Counted from the first letter of the stretch, positions 1-10,360 are shown. The stretch: DNA of 64,000 nucleotides from Candidatus Marithrix sp. Canyon 246 (GCF_001723685.1 NZ_MCBX01000001.1:172501-236500); one strand, 5' to 3'. The notes: generated from the sequence alone by a model not told the origin. Made by a program: numbers and translations.

Positions 1-661
1 ATTCTGATTCTAGTAATTGTTCTGATAATGCTCCACAGTTTATATCTAAAAATACTTCTTTACGACGTGGGCTAGCATTGTGAATAGCACGAGCTAATAA
101 TTCTTTGCCAGTTCCTGTTGCTCCACCGATAAAAACACTACTACCCGTTTTGGCTACACGTTGTGCTTGTTTTAATAGTTGAACCATTATTTGACTTTGG
201 TGAATAATTGCTGGTGCAAAATCAGTTGCTTGTTCTCCTATACTTACATGGTTTAAAGCATTTTTTATACTGTTAAATAATGGTTCAGGTGTAATTGGTT
301 TAGTTAAAAATTCAAAGATACCTTGATGTGTTGCTGAAACTGCATCTGATATTTCAGCGGCACCACTGAGCATAATAACTGGTAATACTGAGTTGTAATT
401 TTGAATTTCTTTTAGTAAGGCTATACCATCCATTCCTTCCATACGAAGATCTGTGATTACTAAATGAGGATCAAAGTCAGCTAAACTGTTAATGGCATCG
501 CTACCATTTTCTGTGGTTTTAACTTCATAAGCTTCTGCTTCTAACCAAGCTGATACCATTGTTAAAATAAATGGATCATCATCAACCAGCAATATTCTTA
601 ATGGACGAATTTGTTCTTCAATAATTGGTTTTTGTGATTTTTTTGTTGGTTTTCTAGGCAT
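1..661 (-). CDS. glrR: Sigma-54-dependent response regulator, GlrR/NtrC-like (partial, C-terminus beyond window)
   Basis: Open from an ATG at 661 to the window edge, 220 codons seen. Residues about 20-135 form a receiver domain: acidic DDD at 27-29, phospho-acceptor Asp71 in VITDLRM, Ser98 and Lys120 of the switch. The AAA+ domain begins near 150 with Walker A GGATGTGKE (178-186) and the family phrase AIHNASPRR, which is close to GlrR (YfhA) of enterobacteria. It should activate sigma-54 promoters after phosphorylation by a sensor kinase not seen here. The GAFTGA loop and DNA-binding domain lie outside the window, so the subgroup name is tentative. The 241 bases between it and yggS are very AT-rich and show no gene. 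Confidence 0.85.
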   Translation of the reverse strand, partial: MPRKPTKKSQKPIIEEQIRPLRILLVDDDPFILTMVSAWLEAEAYEVKTTENGSDAINSLADFDPHLVITDLRMEGMDGIALLKEIQNYNSVLPVIMLSGAAEISDAVSATHQGIFEFLTKPITPEPLFNSIKNALNHVSIGEQATDFAPAIIHQSQIMVQLLKQAQRVAKTGSSVFIGGATGTGKELLARAIHNASPRRKEVFLDINCGALSEQLLESE

Positions 662-902
662 ACCAAAATCCTTGGAATAATAAATGAGATATTAAGTTAT
701 GGTCAATATTGAATTGTGATCATGATATTGTTACTATATATAATGCAATTATTAATCCATATATTATATATAGCATTATATGTTTGATTTTTAATATCAT
801 TTATTTTTAGCATCTGTCTTTTTGTTATTTGTAGTTGTGTCTAAATTTAAACATTTTATATATATTATAGTAAACTATATGAGGATTTGATATATATAAA
901 AT

Positions 903-1586
903 ATGATTGGTAATAATTTAATTAGTATTAGAAGTGAAATTGGTGAAGCAAGTAGAAGGTTTAATCGTGATTTAGAAGATGTGCAGTTATTGGCTGTTAG
1001 TAAAACTCGTCCAATTGTTGATATCATGACAGCTGTGGAATATGGTCAATATAGTTTTGGCGAGAGTTATTTGCAAGAGGCTATTGAAAAAATTAGGGCT
1101 TTAGAAAGTTATTCTTTGGAATGGCATTTTATTGGTTCATTGCAAAGCAATAAAACGCGCTTGATTGCTTGTCATTTTGATTGGGTTGAGTCATTAGATA
1201 GTTTGAAGTATGCTCAACATTTAAATAGGCAACGTCCAACTAGTTTAGCACCATTAAATGTGTGTATTCAGGTTAATATTAGTGAGGAGCCACAGAAAGC
1301 TGGTGTGTCTTTAGTTGAGTTGCAATCATTAATCAATGAGGTTTTGGAATTACCGCGTTTGCGGTTACGAGGTTTAATGACTTTGCCAGCGCGTTGTAGT
1401 GATTTTGTTGAACAGCGTAATGCTTTTCATAAGTTGTCTGTGGTTTATAAGGAGTTGCAGGATTCAGGAATAGTCTTAGATACTTTGTCAATGGGGATGA
1501 CAAATGATATGGTGGCGGCTATTGCTGAAGGTGCGACTTTGGTTAGAGTTGGTACTGGTATTTTTGGTCAGCGATTAAATAATTAG
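903..1586 (+). CDS. yggS: YggS/PLPBP family pyridoxal phosphate homeostasis protein
   Basis: 227 aa, the usual length of the family. A single-domain alanine-racemase-like TIM barrel that binds PLP and buffers free PLP and amino/keto acid pools without known enzyme activity. Visible hallmarks: LLAVSKTRP (the Lys is the PLP Schiff-base residue), FGESYLQEAIEKI, WHFIGSLQSNK, IQVNISEEPQKAGV, LRGLMTLP, and the phosphate-binding SMGMTNDMVAAI and RVGTGIFGQR near the C-terminus. A GAGG sequence lies upstream of the ATG. The 3' end overlaps the convergent cysteine desulfurase gene by 12 bases. Confidence 0.95.
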   Translation: MIGNNLISIRSEIGEASRRFNRDLEDVQLLAVSKTRPIVDIMTAVEYGQYSFGESYLQEAIEKIRALESYSLEWHFIGSLQSNKTRLIACHFDWVESLDSLKYAQHLNRQRPTSLAPLNVCIQVNISEEPQKAGVSLVELQSLINEVLELPRLRLRGLMTLPARCSDFVEQRNAFHKLSVVYKELQDSGIVLDTLSMGMTNDMVAAIAEGATLVRVGTGIFGQRLNN

Positions 1587-2708
1587 TTGATTCAGATGTT
1601 GTATGATTGGTTGCCAATTTACGCTGGGTGTTAGATGGCACCAAGATATTCTTAATGCTCCTTGTATTTGTTGTTCTGATAGTTGCATGGCTTGTAAGAC
1701 ATGGCTGGAGCTGTAGTTGGATGAGGTGCAGGCTGATCCATTTGATATGGCTATTATTCCTTTTAATGTTAGAATCGCGGCTTCGCTATCTATTCCTTTG
1801 ATGGAGAAGTTGATGCAGTTTGGTAGGCTATGTTGTAAGTTGCCATGAATTGTTGGGTTTAATGGTGTTAATGCTGTTATTAGTTTTTGTTTGAATTGTT
1901 TGCAGGTTTGGTTGCGTTGTTTATGATTTTGAAGTGCTAATTGGCTTGCGATACCAAAACCTACAATTAGGGGTACTGGTAATGTGCCGGGTTTTAAGCC
2001 GCGTTCTTGCCCTCCTCCATACATTAGTGGTGTTAGTGGCATTTTTTGGTAGCCGCGACGACGTATTATTAATGTGCCTATGCCTTTTGGTCCATATATT
2101 TTGTGGGCACTTGCGCTGATCATGTCTATGCGTTGGTTGCGTAGTGTGGGTATGTCTTTGCCGTAGGCTTGAGCGGCATCTACGTGAAAATATGTTTGGT
2201 GTTGTTGTAGTTGTTCTGCTATTTTGGTTATTGGTTGTAGAATTCCGGTTTCGTTGTTAGCGTGCATTATGGATACTAGAAGGGTGTCTTTTCTGAGCGC
2301 GTTTTTTATAGTTTGGGGTTCAACATAACCGTCTTTATTAGGATGGATTAAGCTAATTTCAAATCCTTGTTTTTCTAGTTCCATTAGTGGTTCTAGTACG
2401 GCTTTGTGTTCAATTGTGGTGCTGATAATATGGCGTTTGTTATGTTGGATGCCATATTTTTGTAATCCTAATATCGCAATGTTGTTGCTTTCGGTTGCAC
2501 CACTAGTGAATATGACTTCTTCGCGTTTGGCGTTTACAAGTTTTGCTATTTGATCACGCGCTTGTTGTACTGCTTTTTTTGCTGTTAATCCATATTCGTG
2601 GGTGCGACTAGCAGCATTACCAAATTCTTCTGTCATGTATTTTATGATAGAATTTTGTACTTGAGCTTCTATTGGTGTAGTTGCATTGCAATCTAGGTAT
2701 ATTGTCAT
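1575..2708 (-). CDS. Cysteine desulfurase (NifS/IscS-like)
   Basis: 377 aa aminotransferase class V enzyme that takes sulfur from L-cysteine as a persulfide for Fe-S clusters or thio-cofactors. It begins like the family (IYLDCNATTP). The PLP lysine is K203 in SASAHKIYGPKG, HVDAAQ carries the PLP-binding Asp, and the persulfide cysteine is C327 in NGSACTSS. The short active-site loop is IscS/NifS-like, not SufS-like. No iscU, iscR or nif gene is adjacent, so a role in tRNA thiolation or general Fe-S supply cannot be separated. Its ATG shares the tetranucleotide CATG with the divergent lipoprotein start, so any promoter lies inside the neighbour. Confidence 0.92.
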   Translation of the reverse strand: MTIYLDCNATTPIEAQVQNSIIKYMTEEFGNAASRTHEYGLTAKKAVQQARDQIAKLVNAKREEVIFTSGATESNNIAILGLQKYGIQHNKRHIISTTIEHKAVLEPLMELEKQGFEISLIHPNKDGYVEPQTIKNALRKDTLLVSIMHANNETGILQPITKIAEQLQQHQTYFHVDAAQAYGKDIPTLRNQRIDMISASAHKIYGPKGIGTLIIRRRGYQKMPLTPLMYGGGQERGLKPGTLPVPLIVGFGIASQLALQNHKQRNQTCKQFKQKLITALTPLNPTIHGNLQHSLPNCINFSIKGIDSEAAILTLKGIIAISNGSACTSSNYSSSHVLQAMQLSEQQIQGALRISWCHLTPSVNWQPIIQHLNQLII

Positions 2709-2892
2709 GATAAAAAAATATGTTATATTATTATTTGTAGGTTTTATGTTAAGTGGATGTTTTTTAACTAAAGTTGTTACTGTTCCACTGCGTGTAGGTG
2801 GGGCTATAATTTCTGTAGTTCCAGTAGTTGGTGGTGCTGCTGATGAAGTTATTGATACTGTTGCTGATACTGTGGATAAGGTACCTTTATAA
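2707..2892 (+). CDS. Small putative lipoprotein (DUF6726-like)
   Basis: 61 aa starting at MIKKYVILLFVGFMLSGC. The basic start, hydrophobic stretch and lipobox LSGC predict lipidation of the Cys at about residue 18. The mature part is short and Val/Ala/Gly-rich (VVPVVGGAADEVIDTVAD) and resembles, from memory, small DUF6726 lipoproteins; function unknown. An upstream in-frame ATG at 2686 would put residues before the signal peptide and is less likely. An AGGT lies about 10 bases before the chosen ATG. The 3' end overlaps the convergent secretin gene by 6 bases. Confidence 0.7.
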   Translation: MIKKYVILLFVGFMLSGCFLTKVVTVPLRVGGAIISVVPVVGGAADEVIDTVADTVDKVPL

Positions 2893-4389
2893 TACTACTG
2901 GGCGTAAAAAAATCACAAGTTCTGTTTTAATTGATTGATTATTGCGATAGGTAAATAAGTCGCCAATAATTGGTAATTTTGATAAGACTGGTATTGTTTG
3001 GGTTGTTTGATTTATTGTGTCTTGCATTAATCCTCCAATTATAGCGACATTACCACTTTGAATTTTGAGCATGGTTTCCATTTCGCGTACTTGTATTTCA
3101 GGAATTTTACTAATTACACCTGCGCGGGCTAAGTCTGGATTTGGATCTTGTTTAAAGCTAATTATACGTGATATTGTTGGTCTAATATTTAGAATTATTG
3201 TTTGTTTTTCGCTGATTTGAGGGGTGACGTTCATGATTAATCCTACTGGTAGGATTTGTGGTGTTGTGGCGTAACTAAAGGCTGTGACTAAGTCTCCTCT
3301 TAAATTGACTTGTGTAGCTGGAATTGCTCTGACTGTGAAATAAATGTGGTTATCAACAATTTTTAGTATGGCGGTTTGATTGTTTAGTGCCATAATTTTT
3401 GGGCTAGATAGTACTTTTACATTTCCAAATTGTTGTAAGAGACGTATTTTGGTAAAAAAATTTCCAAATAGGCTATTTGGGTTGTTGTATTCTATAGAGT
3501 AAAATGGCGCGTTGGCTAAATTCCCTCCAAGTAATGATTGATTTATTTTGAAATCTCCTGCAATTAATTGCCAGTCTATTCCTGCTTGATATTGATCGTT
3601 GAGTTGTACTTCTATGATTGTTGCTTCTATTAATACTTGTCTTTTTATATTGGTTTTTAGTTTTTTTAGAAATTCCTTTATTGTTTGATGTTGTTTATGG
3701 GTGGCATTAATAGTAATTATGCCGCTTTCTTGGTTAATAATTACCTTATAAATTTCTTGTTTCTTAGTTTTTAATATGGCTAAGAGATTTTTTTTGAGGT
3801 TTTCCCAAAAATTATAATCAGATTCATTAGTAATTTTGGTGGTGGAGTTATTTTTTCCTAAATCGCTACCATTTTTTTCATTCATGCCTGAAATAATTTG
3901 TGTAGCTATATTCATTTCGCTAACTGTGTTTCTTTTGATATTTACATAAGATATTTTGTAGGTATGGAAGTATGGTGTGTCTGGTAATACTACTAAATTT
4001 TTGCCATGATATTGGTAACGTAGTTTTACTAATTTGGTAAGGCGTTGCAGTATTTGGGGCATGGTTTGATCAATTAGGTTTAGTGTTACATTGCCTTTTA
4101 TGTCTGGGTGAATGTCAATATTTAGTTTGGAATCACGTGCTAAATTAAATAATAAAGCTGAAACAGGTACCTTGTGAACAACTATTGTGTAGGTTTCTAA
4201 TGGTAATGTTGGTGGTGGTGGTGGGGGTTCCTCCTCTATTGGCGTTATATCTGGTAATGATGGTTGAGGAGGTGGAAAATGTGAAAGATGGTTGGTATGA
4301 ATCTGTGGTTTTGCTGGTTGTGGTTTTTGAACACAGGCTGGTATTAATAATATTATTATATAAAATAGTTTTATGTACATGTTGGGCAT
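2887..4389 (-). CDS. mshL: MSHA-type pilus secretin MshL
   Basis: 500 aa outer-membrane secretin. The N-terminus has a signal with LIPAC, a probable lipobox, then a Pro-rich linker (about residues 20-65), an STN-like segment (VHKVPVSALLFNLARDSKLNIDIHP), a secretin N1 region around 215-260 (ESGIITINATHKQHQ) and the C-terminal secretin core (VLSSPKIMALNNQTAILKI; VAIIGGLMQDT; PVLSKLPIIGDLF; TELVIFLRPVVL). The closest family in my judgement is MshL rather than PilQ. No other msh or pil gene is in the window, so its partners must lie elsewhere. Start at 4389 or at the internal ATG 4380; both overlap the end of moeB, indicating translational coupling. Confidence 0.85.
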   Translation of the reverse strand: MPNMYIKLFYIIILLIPACVQKPQPAKPQIHTNHLSHFPPPQPSLPDITPIEEEPPPPPPTLPLETYTIVVHKVPVSALLFNLARDSKLNIDIHPDIKGNVTLNLIDQTMPQILQRLTKLVKLRYQYHGKNLVVLPDTPYFHTYKISYVNIKRNTVSEMNIATQIISGMNEKNGSDLGKNNSTTKITNESDYNFWENLKKNLLAILKTKKQEIYKVIINQESGIITINATHKQHQTIKEFLKKLKTNIKRQVLIEATIIEVQLNDQYQAGIDWQLIAGDFKINQSLLGGNLANAPFYSIEYNNPNSLFGNFFTKIRLLQQFGNVKVLSSPKIMALNNQTAILKIVDNHIYFTVRAIPATQVNLRGDLVTAFSYATTPQILPVGLIMNVTPQISEKQTIILNIRPTISRIISFKQDPNPDLARAGVISKIPEIQVREMETMLKIQSGNVAIIGGLMQDTINQTTQTIPVLSKLPIIGDLFTYRNNQSIKTELVIFLRPVVL

Positions 4390-5111
4390 TTTGGATTTTT
4401 CTTTACTTTAATAGTCTGGAAATCCATTGTTATACCATCAATTAATAATAATTGCCCTATTAAATTATTACCAATTCCTATAATGACTTTCATTGCTTCT
4501 AAGGCTTGTAAGCTGCCAATAATTCCTACCATTGGTGCTAAGATTCCAGTTTCAGTACAAGTTTCAACTATTTCTTGATTGTTTGGATATAAGCAACGAT
4601 AACAAGGAGTATTTTCTAAATTACTATTAAAAACAGATATTTGACCCTCCATACGTATTGCCGCGCCAGATATTAGTGGTGTTTTTGTTTGAACACATGC
4701 TTGATTAATCGCCAGACGACTTTTTAAATTGTCTGTGCAATCTAAAACAATATCTACTTTATTTACTGGTTCAATTAATGCTTGATGATCTAATTGTTTA
4801 TATAGTGGGGTAACTGTTATTGAGGGGTTTAGTGCTAATAAGCTTTCACGGGCTGAGTCAACTTTATATTTTCCAATGTTGTTGGTATTGTGAATAATTT
4901 GACGTTGTAAATTAGATTGTTCGACTTTATCAAAATCAGATATATATAAATGCCCAACACCAGCGGCTGCTAAATACATGGCGGCTGGTGAGCCTAAGCC
5001 GCCTAAACCTATAATTAATATTTTGGCGTTTAATAAACGTTGTTGCCCTTCTATACCAATTTCTGGTAATAGAATTTGACGACTATAATGTAGTAGTTCT
5101 GTATCATTCAT
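4371..5111 (-). CDS. moeB: Molybdopterin-synthase adenylyltransferase / ThiF family protein
   Basis: 246 aa E1-like enzyme that adenylates the C-terminal glycine of a ubiquitin-fold sulfur carrier (MoaD or ThiS). The nucleotide-binding loop is GLGGLGSPAAMYLAAAG (about 35-51), followed by the conserved SDFDKVEQSNLQRQ with its ATP-binding residues, DCTDNLKSR with the Asp near 129, and the zinc pairs CYRC and CPTC at the C-terminus. Length and ending fit MoeB/ThiF without a rhodanese domain. Context does not separate moeB from thiF. It is upstream of and overlaps mshL. Confidence 0.9.
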   Translation of the reverse strand: MNDTELLHYSRQILLPEIGIEGQQRLLNAKILIIGLGGLGSPAAMYLAAAGVGHLYISDFDKVEQSNLQRQIIHNTNNIGKYKVDSARESLLALNPSITVTPLYKQLDHQALIEPVNKVDIVLDCTDNLKSRLAINQACVQTKTPLISGAAIRMEGQISVFNSNLENTPCYRCLYPNNQEIVETCTETGILAPMVGIIGSLQALEAMKVIIGIGNNLIGQLLLIDGITMDFQTIKVKKNPKCPTCT

Positions 5112-5159
5112 ATATGATATTTTATCAGTAAATCTCTTTTTTTAACAATTTAATTTAAT

Positions 5160-6518
5160 ATGCGTATTACAATTTTTGGTTCTGGTTATGTTGGTTTGGT
5201 TACAGGCACTTGTTTAGCAGATGTTGGTAATCATGTTTTATGTGTTGATGTTGATGAGGATAAAATTGCTCGTTTACAACAGGGTGAGGTTCCTATTCAT
5301 GAACCGGGTTTGGCTAGTTTGTTAAAAGCAAATGCAGCGGCTGGGCGTTTAGAATTTACTACTGATGTAGCTAAAGGGGTGGAGTATGGTGATATTCAGT
5401 GTATTGCTGTAGGAACACCGCCTGATGAGGATGGTTCTGCTGATTTACAGTATGTTTTGCAAGTAGCTGATACTATTGGTAAACATATGAAGGATTATCG
5501 TTTGATTATGGATAAATCTACGGTTCCTGTTGGCACTGCGGATAAGGTGCGTGCTACGGTGCAAGCTGCATTAGATGAGCGCGGTGTTGAGCATGAGTTT
5601 GATGTGGTTTCAAATCCTGAATTTTTAAAGGAGGGAGCTGCTATTGATGATTTTATGAAGCCTGATCGTATTGTGGTTGGTACTGATAATCCTCGCCCTA
5701 GTGAGTTGATGCGGGAGTTGTATGCTCCTTTTAATCGTAATCGTGATCGGTTGCTGATTATGGATATTCGTTCGGCTGAATTGACTAAGTATGCTGCTAA
5801 TTCTATGTTGGCTACTAAGATCAGTTTTATGAATGAGATGGCGCATATTGCTGAGGAGGTTGGAGCTGATATTGAAAATGTACGTTTGGGTATTGGTTCT
5901 GATCCTCGGATTGGGTTTAGTTTTATTTATCCGGGAGCTGGGTATGGGGGTTCTTGCTTCCCGAAAGATGTGCAAGCTTTAACTAGAACCGCTCAGAAGA
6001 TTGGTTTGGATGCTAGTATTTTGCAGGCTGTTGAAAGCGTTAATAAGGAGCAACAGCAAGTTTTGTTTACTAAGGTGAGTAAGCATTTTGATGGGAATTT
6101 GCAGGGACGTAAGTTTGCTTTGTGGGGTTTGGCTTTTAAACCTAATACTGATGATATGCGCGATGCTCCTAGTCGTAAACTTATGGAGGCTTTATGGGAT
6201 GCGGGGGCTAGTGTTCAGGCTTATGATCCTGAAGCTATGTCTGAGGCGCGACGTATTTATGGTGATCGCGCTGATTTGCTGTTATGCGATAATCCTGAAG
6301 CTACTTTGGATGGCGCTGATGCTTTAGTTATTATTACTGAGTGGAAGCTGTTTAGAAGCCCTGATTTTGATTTTATTAAGTCTCGTTTGAACACTGCTGT
6401 TATTTTTGATGGGCGTAATCTTTATGAGCCTGATAGAATGCGTGAACGTGGCTTTGTTTATTATGCTATTGGACGTGGAACTCCCACAGTAACTCGATCT
6501 AACCCGGCTAAATCCTGA
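5160..6518 (+). CDS. ugd: UDP-glucose 6-dehydrogenase
   Basis: 452 aa. Oxidises UDP-glucose to UDP-glucuronate with NAD for surface polysaccharides. N-terminal Rossmann motif [18 protein letters not shown] (8-25), central dimerisation helices, catalytic Cys in [10 protein letters not shown] (about residues 261-270), and a C-terminal UDP-binding domain ([18 protein letters not shown]). Divergent from moeB with 48 bases between. The last 58 bases overlap the convergent prmC; both C-termini look natural. Codon third positions are more G/T-rich than in many neighbours. Confidence 0.96.
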   Translation: MRITIFGSGYVGLVTGTCLADVGNHVLCVDVDEDKIARLQQGEVPIHEPGLASLLKANAAAGRLEFTTDVAKGVEYGDIQCIAVGTPPDEDGSADLQYVLQVADTIGKHMKDYRLIMDKSTVPVGTADKVRATVQAALDERGVEHEFDVVSNPEFLKEGAAIDDFMKPDRIVVGTDNPRPSELMRELYAPFNRNRDRLLIMDIRSAELTKYAANSMLATKISFMNEMAHIAEEVGADIENVRLGIGSDPRIGFSFIYPGAGYGGSCFPKDVQALTRTAQKIGLDASILQAVESVNKEQQQVLFTKVSKHFDGNLQGRKFALWGLAFKPNTDDMRDAPSRKLMEALWDAGASVQAYDPEAMSEARRIYGDRADLLLCDNPEATLDGADALVIITEWKLFRSPDFDFIKSRLNTAVIFDGRNLYEPDRMRERGFVYYAIGRGTPTVTRSNPAKS

Positions 6519-7279
6519 TAAGTTTTAACAGATTTAAACTGTTTCAATAATTGACGTACCGCAGCGGCTTGATCATAACCATGCTCTAATAATAAATATC
6601 CACCATCTGTAAGATGCTTAGGAGCTTGGGCAATGATGGTTCTAATATCTGATAATCCATCATTGCCAGCTACCAAGGCAGTTCGCGGTTCATGTTGATT
6701 TAAGTTATGATCAGCGGCTGCAATATATGGTGGATTCGATACAATCACATCTGCTATCCCTAAATTGTTCAACCAATCACTCTGCAAAAATTTTACTTGT
6801 TCTAAGCCTAAGTTTCTGGCATTTTGTTTTGCTATCGCTAATGCTGTGGTAGATTTGTCAGTGGCTATAACATTACAATTGACACGCTCTTTTGCAATTG
6901 CTAAAGCAATCGCGCCGCTACCAGTACCTAAATCTATAACTTTAGCTTGACTATCAGATTCTAAATGTGCTAATACTAACTCGACTAATAATTCAGTTTC
7001 GGGTCTGGGAATAAGTGTATTTTCAGAAACTTGTAAGTCTAATGACCAAAATTCTTTATGACCCATAATATAGGCAATAGGCACATTTTTAATGCGATGT
7101 TCCAATAATTGTTGAAATTGATTGTATTGATTATCTGTAATGATTTTATCAGACCAAGCATATAAATAACTGCGTGTCACATCTAATACATGACATAATA
7201 ATACTTCAGCATCTAAGCGCGGTGTATCAGAATGTGATAATTTTTCAATAGCGGTTGATATAACTTGATTTAGACGCAT
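6461..7279 (-). CDS. prmC: Peptide chain release factor N5-glutamine methyltransferase
   Basis: 272 aa. Methylates the Gln of the GGQ motif of RF1/RF2 with SAM. The N-terminal helical domain (1-75) recognises release factor; motif I is [16 protein letters not shown] and the catalytic NPPY motif occurs in [13 protein letters not shown]. The C-terminal GLDRVTVG is typical. The usual prfA partner is absent here. It overlaps the end of ugd by 58 bases and is divergent from yciB with 36 bases between. Confidence 0.95.
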   Translation of the reverse strand: MRLNQVISTAIEKLSHSDTPRLDAEVLLCHVLDVTRSYLYAWSDKIITDNQYNQFQQLLEHRIKNVPIAYIMGHKEFWSLDLQVSENTLIPRPETELLVELVLAHLESDSQAKVIDLGTGSGAIALAIAKERVNCNVIATDKSTTALAIAKQNARNLGLEQVKFLQSDWLNNLGIADVIVSNPPYIAAADHNLNQHEPRTALVAGNDGLSDIRTIIAQAPKHLTDGGYLLLEHGYDQAAAVRQLLKQFKSVKTYQDLAGLDRVTVGVPRPIA

Positions 7280-7315
7280 AAAAACATTTTTTTAACTGTG
7301 GATTAACAATAATTA

Positions 7316-7849
7316 ATGAAATTTCTATTTGATCTTTTTCCAATTGTATTATTCTTTATAGCATATAAATTATATGATATATATGTAGCTACTGCTGTAA
7401 TAATTGTGGCTTCCATAATTCAAGTAGTGTGGTTTTGGTTTAAACATCATCGCATTGAAAAGATGCACCTAATTACATTAGTGTTAGTTGTAACATTAGG
7501 TGGAGCAACCATATTATTACACGATGAAAATTTCATTAAATGGAAACCGACTATAGTCAATTGGGCATTTGCAATTGCATTCTTTGGCAGCCATTTTATA
7601 GGTAAAAAAACTTTATTGCAAAGAATGTTGGATAGCCAAATTGAAGTCACAAAACAACATGTTTGGAAAGTATTAAATATAGCATGGGTAGCATTTTTTG
7701 TTACAATGGGTGTAATAAACCTATATGTAGCGTTTAATTTTGATACTGATACTTGGGTCAATTTTAAATTATTTGGTCTTATGGGATTAACCTTATTGTT
7801 TGTGATTGGTCAAGGTATTTATTTAGCCCGTTATATAAAAGAGAATTAA
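7316..7849 (+). CDS. yciB: Inner membrane septation/spanning protein YciB (IspZ)
   Basis: 177 aa polytopic protein with five predicted hydrophobic segments, the normal length for YciB. Typical phrases are the N-terminal [27 protein letters not shown] region, [15 protein letters not shown] and WVNFKLFGL. The family affects cell-envelope synthesis and septation; the exact activity is unsettled. First gene of a tightly packed run with yciI, bolA, a parvulin and dapE. Confidence 0.93.
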   Translation: MKFLFDLFPIVLFFIAYKLYDIYVATAVIIVASIIQVVWFWFKHHRIEKMHLITLVLVVTLGGATILLHDENFIKWKPTIVNWAFAIAFFGSHFIGKKTLLQRMLDSQIEVTKQHVWKVLNIAWVAFFVTMGVINLYVAFNFDTDTWVNFKLFGLMGLTLLFVIGQGIYLARYIKEN

Positions 7850-7851
7850 AA

Positions 7852-8151
7852 ATGCTTTATGCTATTATAAGTGAAGATGTAGCTAATAGTCTTGAAATAC
7901 GAGTTAAAACTCGTCCAGCTCATATTGAGCGTTTAGAAATTTTAAAGTCTGAAGGTCGTCTAGTTTTAGCTGGACCACATCCAGCTATTGATTCTATAGA
8001 TCCGGGTACTGCTGGATTTAGTGGCAGCTTAATTATTGCAGAATTTCCTTCATTAGAGGATGCGCAAGCATGGGCTGATGCTGATCCATATTATGAAACT
8101 GGTGTATATGCTAAAGTGACAGTTAAACCTTTTAAGAAAGTATTACCATAA
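7852..8151 (+). CDS. yciI: YciI family protein
   Basis: 99 aa ferredoxin-like fold protein of the muconolactone-isomerase-like superfamily. It has the family's [22 protein letters not shown] with the His near 25 and the A-x-ADPY motif ([13 protein letters not shown]). Biochemical role not established. It starts 2 bases after yciB and overlaps bolA by one base, so these are cotranscribed. Confidence 0.92.
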   Translation: MLYAIISEDVANSLEIRVKTRPAHIERLEILKSEGRLVLAGPHPAIDSIDPGTAGFSGSLIIAEFPSLEDAQAWADADPYYETGVYAKVTVKPFKKVLP

Positions 8152-8429
8152 TGACAGATAGAGTAGATTTAATTAAAGAAAGATTAACAGCAGCAATTCA
8201 GATTTCTCATATAGAAATTGTTGATGATAGCAGTAAACATGCTGGTCATGTTGGTGCGCGTGATGGCGGTGGACATTTTAATGTCCATATTGTAAGCTCA
8301 GAATTCAATGATAAAAGCTTGATTCAGCGTCATCGTATAGTTTATGCAGCTGTAGATGATTTAATGAATACTGAAATTCATGCTTTAAGTATTAATGCTC
8401 AAACGCCAGAAGAATTTTCATCAAACTAG
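8151..8429 (+). CDS. bolA: BolA family protein
   Basis: 92 aa. Single BolA domain with DDSSKHAGHVGARDGGGHFNVHIVS, including the conserved histidines that ligate a shared [2Fe-2S] cluster with monothiol glutaredoxin, and HRIVYAAV. The C-terminal HALSINAQTPEE is typical of BolA itself, as opposed to IbaG. Probable role: Fe-S trafficking or stress-linked regulation. Overlaps yciI by one base. Confidence 0.93.
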   Translation: MTDRVDLIKERLTAAIQISHIEIVDDSSKHAGHVGARDGGGHFNVHIVSSEFNDKSLIQRHRIVYAAVDDLMNTEIHALSINAQTPEEFSSN

Positions 8430-8441
8430 GATAGTTAAATT

Positions 8442-9224
8442 ATGTTTAAACCTTTAATTCGTATTAGTGTTTTATCATGCTTGGTTTCTTTAAATGCTTA
8501 TGCAAAACCAGTAGTAACTATAAATGGCATTAGTCTGACTCAACAAGATTATGAGCAGTATGTTGAGATACGTAGCCAAAAAACTAAAACTAATGTTACA
8601 CCTGATAAGCGCACTATAATTGAGGAAATGATTGATCGCGAATTGTTGAGGCAAGATGCTCTTAATAATAAGTTGGATCAAGATCCTAAATTTATTGAGC
8701 AATTAAAACAGTTGCGTGATAATCTACTGATGTCATTTGCATTGCAGACTTATTTAGCAAACAATAAGATCACTGATGCTACTGTTAGAAATTTCTACAA
8801 TCAACGAATTACTCAAATTAAAATGCCGAAACAATATAAGGCACGGCATATTTTAGTAGAAACTGAAACTGAAGCTAAAGCAATTATTGCTGAAATTGAA
8901 AAAGGCAAATCTTTTGGTAAACTAGCAAAAGCAAAATCTAGTGATCTTGGATCAGCCAAACAGAATGGTAACTTAGGTTGGGTAACAAAACAAAAACTTG
9001 TACCTTCATTTGGTAATGCAATGGAAAAATTAGCCAAAGGTGAATATACTAAAACACCTGTAAAAAGTAGATTTGGTTGGCATATTATTAAAGTTGAAGG
9101 AATTAAATTTCAACAAGCACCTGCATTTAATCTGGTCAAGGAACAGATTAGAAATGGCTTACAAAGTCAACAAATGCAACAATATAGTTTTCAATTAAGA
9201 GCTAAGGCAAAAATTATTAAATAA
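8442..9224 (+). CDS. Periplasmic parvulin-type peptidyl-prolyl isomerase
   Basis: 260 aa. N-terminal signal peptide ending near NAYAKP, a SurA-like helical chaperone segment (residues about 25-125, with a conserved E-x-L-I-D-R-E-like region), then one parvulin domain (about 128-225: [22 protein letters not shown], and [10 protein letters not shown]). Assists folding of exported proteins. It belongs to the PpiC/PrsA-like group found after bolA in many gammaproteobacteria. The stop overlaps the dapE start. Confidence 0.9.
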   Translation: MFKPLIRISVLSCLVSLNAYAKPVVTINGISLTQQDYEQYVEIRSQKTKTNVTPDKRTIIEEMIDRELLRQDALNNKLDQDPKFIEQLKQLRDNLLMSFALQTYLANNKITDATVRNFYNQRITQIKMPKQYKARHILVETETEAKAIIAEIEKGKSFGKLAKAKSSDLGSAKQNGNLGWVTKQKLVPSFGNAMEKLAKGEYTKTPVKSRFGWHIIKVEGIKFQQAPAFNLVKEQIRNGLQSQQMQQYSFQLRAKAKIIK

Positions 9225-10348
9225 TGTCGGATACCTTAGAACTGGCAATAGATTTTATTAGCCGCGCATCAGTAACTCCTAATGATGCGGGTTGTCAAAT
9301 TTTGATTGCGGAACGATTAGAAAAATTGGGTTTTACGATAGAGCATTTACGCTTTGGTGAAGTTGATAATTTATGGGCAAGGCATGGAGAAGCTGAACCC
9401 TTATTTGTATTTGCAGGGCATACTGATGTGGTGCCAACTGGTCCAGTAGAAAGTTGGCAATTCCCGCCTTTTGAACCAACTATAGATGATGGTTTGTTGT
9501 ATGGGCGGGGCGCGGCTGATATGAAAGGTAGTATTGCTGCAATGCTTACTGCTTGTGAACGTTTTATCATTGATAATCCTCAACATAAAGGTTCAATCGC
9601 ATTTTTAATAACTAGCGATGAAGAGGGTCCGGGAGTTGATGGAACTGTTAAGGTGATTGAGCATTTAGAAGCTCAGGGAGAGAAGATTGATTGGTGCTTA
9701 GTCGGAGAACCTTCTAGTACTGATAGATTATGTGATGTGGTTAAAAACGGGCGACGTGGTTCTTTAGGTGGAACTTTAATTATCAAAGGTTTACAAGGTC
9801 ATGTTGCTTATCCTCATTTAGCTGATAATCCTATTCATAAAGCGGCACCAGTATTAAAGATATTATGTGAAACTGAATGGGATCAAGGTAATGAATTTTT
9901 CCCAGCAACCAGTTTTCAGATTTCTAATATTAAAGCTGGAACAGGGGTAGATAATGTAATTCCCGGTGAGTTGGAAATTGTATTTAATTTTCGTTATAGT
10001 ACGGAAGTCACTCATACGCAATTGCAACAACAAGTGACTAATTTGTTAAATGAATATGGACTGAAATACAATTTAGCATGGAGGCACAGTGGTTTGCCAT
10101 TTCTAACTGAACCCGGAGAGTTAGTAGCGGCAACTGTAGAAAGCATTCATAATGTATGTGGTTATGAACCAACTTTATCAACTGCTGGTGGCACATCTGA
10201 TGGACGTTTTATCGCGCCTACAGGGGCACAAGTAATTGAAGTAGGACCACTGAATAATACTATTCATAAAGTTAATGAATGTGTCAGTGTGGAGGATCTT
10301 GATAAGTTATCTGAGATTTATCAAGCAATTATAAAGCAATTATTATAG
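9224..10348 (+). CDS. dapE: Succinyl-diaminopimelate desuccinylase
   Basis: 374 aa M20 metallopeptidase producing LL-diaminopimelate for lysine and peptidoglycan. Zinc ligands are visible: [12 protein letters not shown] (His), [10 protein letters not shown] (bridging Asp), [11 protein letters not shown] (catalytic Glu plus ligand Glu), [10 protein letters not shown], and the C-terminal [12 protein letters not shown] (His). DapE-specific GGTSDGRF is present. One-base overlap with the parvulin gene; length matches the family. Confidence 0.97.
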   Translation: MSDTLELAIDFISRASVTPNDAGCQILIAERLEKLGFTIEHLRFGEVDNLWARHGEAEPLFVFAGHTDVVPTGPVESWQFPPFEPTIDDGLLYGRGAADMKGSIAAMLTACERFIIDNPQHKGSIAFLITSDEEGPGVDGTVKVIEHLEAQGEKIDWCLVGEPSSTDRLCDVVKNGRRGSLGGTLIIKGLQGHVAYPHLADNPIHKAAPVLKILCETEWDQGNEFFPATSFQISNIKAGTGVDNVIPGELEIVFNFRYSTEVTHTQLQQQVTNLLNEYGLKYNLAWRHSGLPFLTEPGELVAATVESIHNVCGYEPTLSTAGGTSDGRFIAPTGAQVIEVGPLNNTIHKVNECVSVEDLDKLSEIYQAIIKQLL

Positions 10349-10360
10349 GAAATATAATAT

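Noticed and set aside
5625-5975. 116-codon minus ORF inside ugd
   Set aside because: Antisense shadow of a well-supported gene, low-complexity product.
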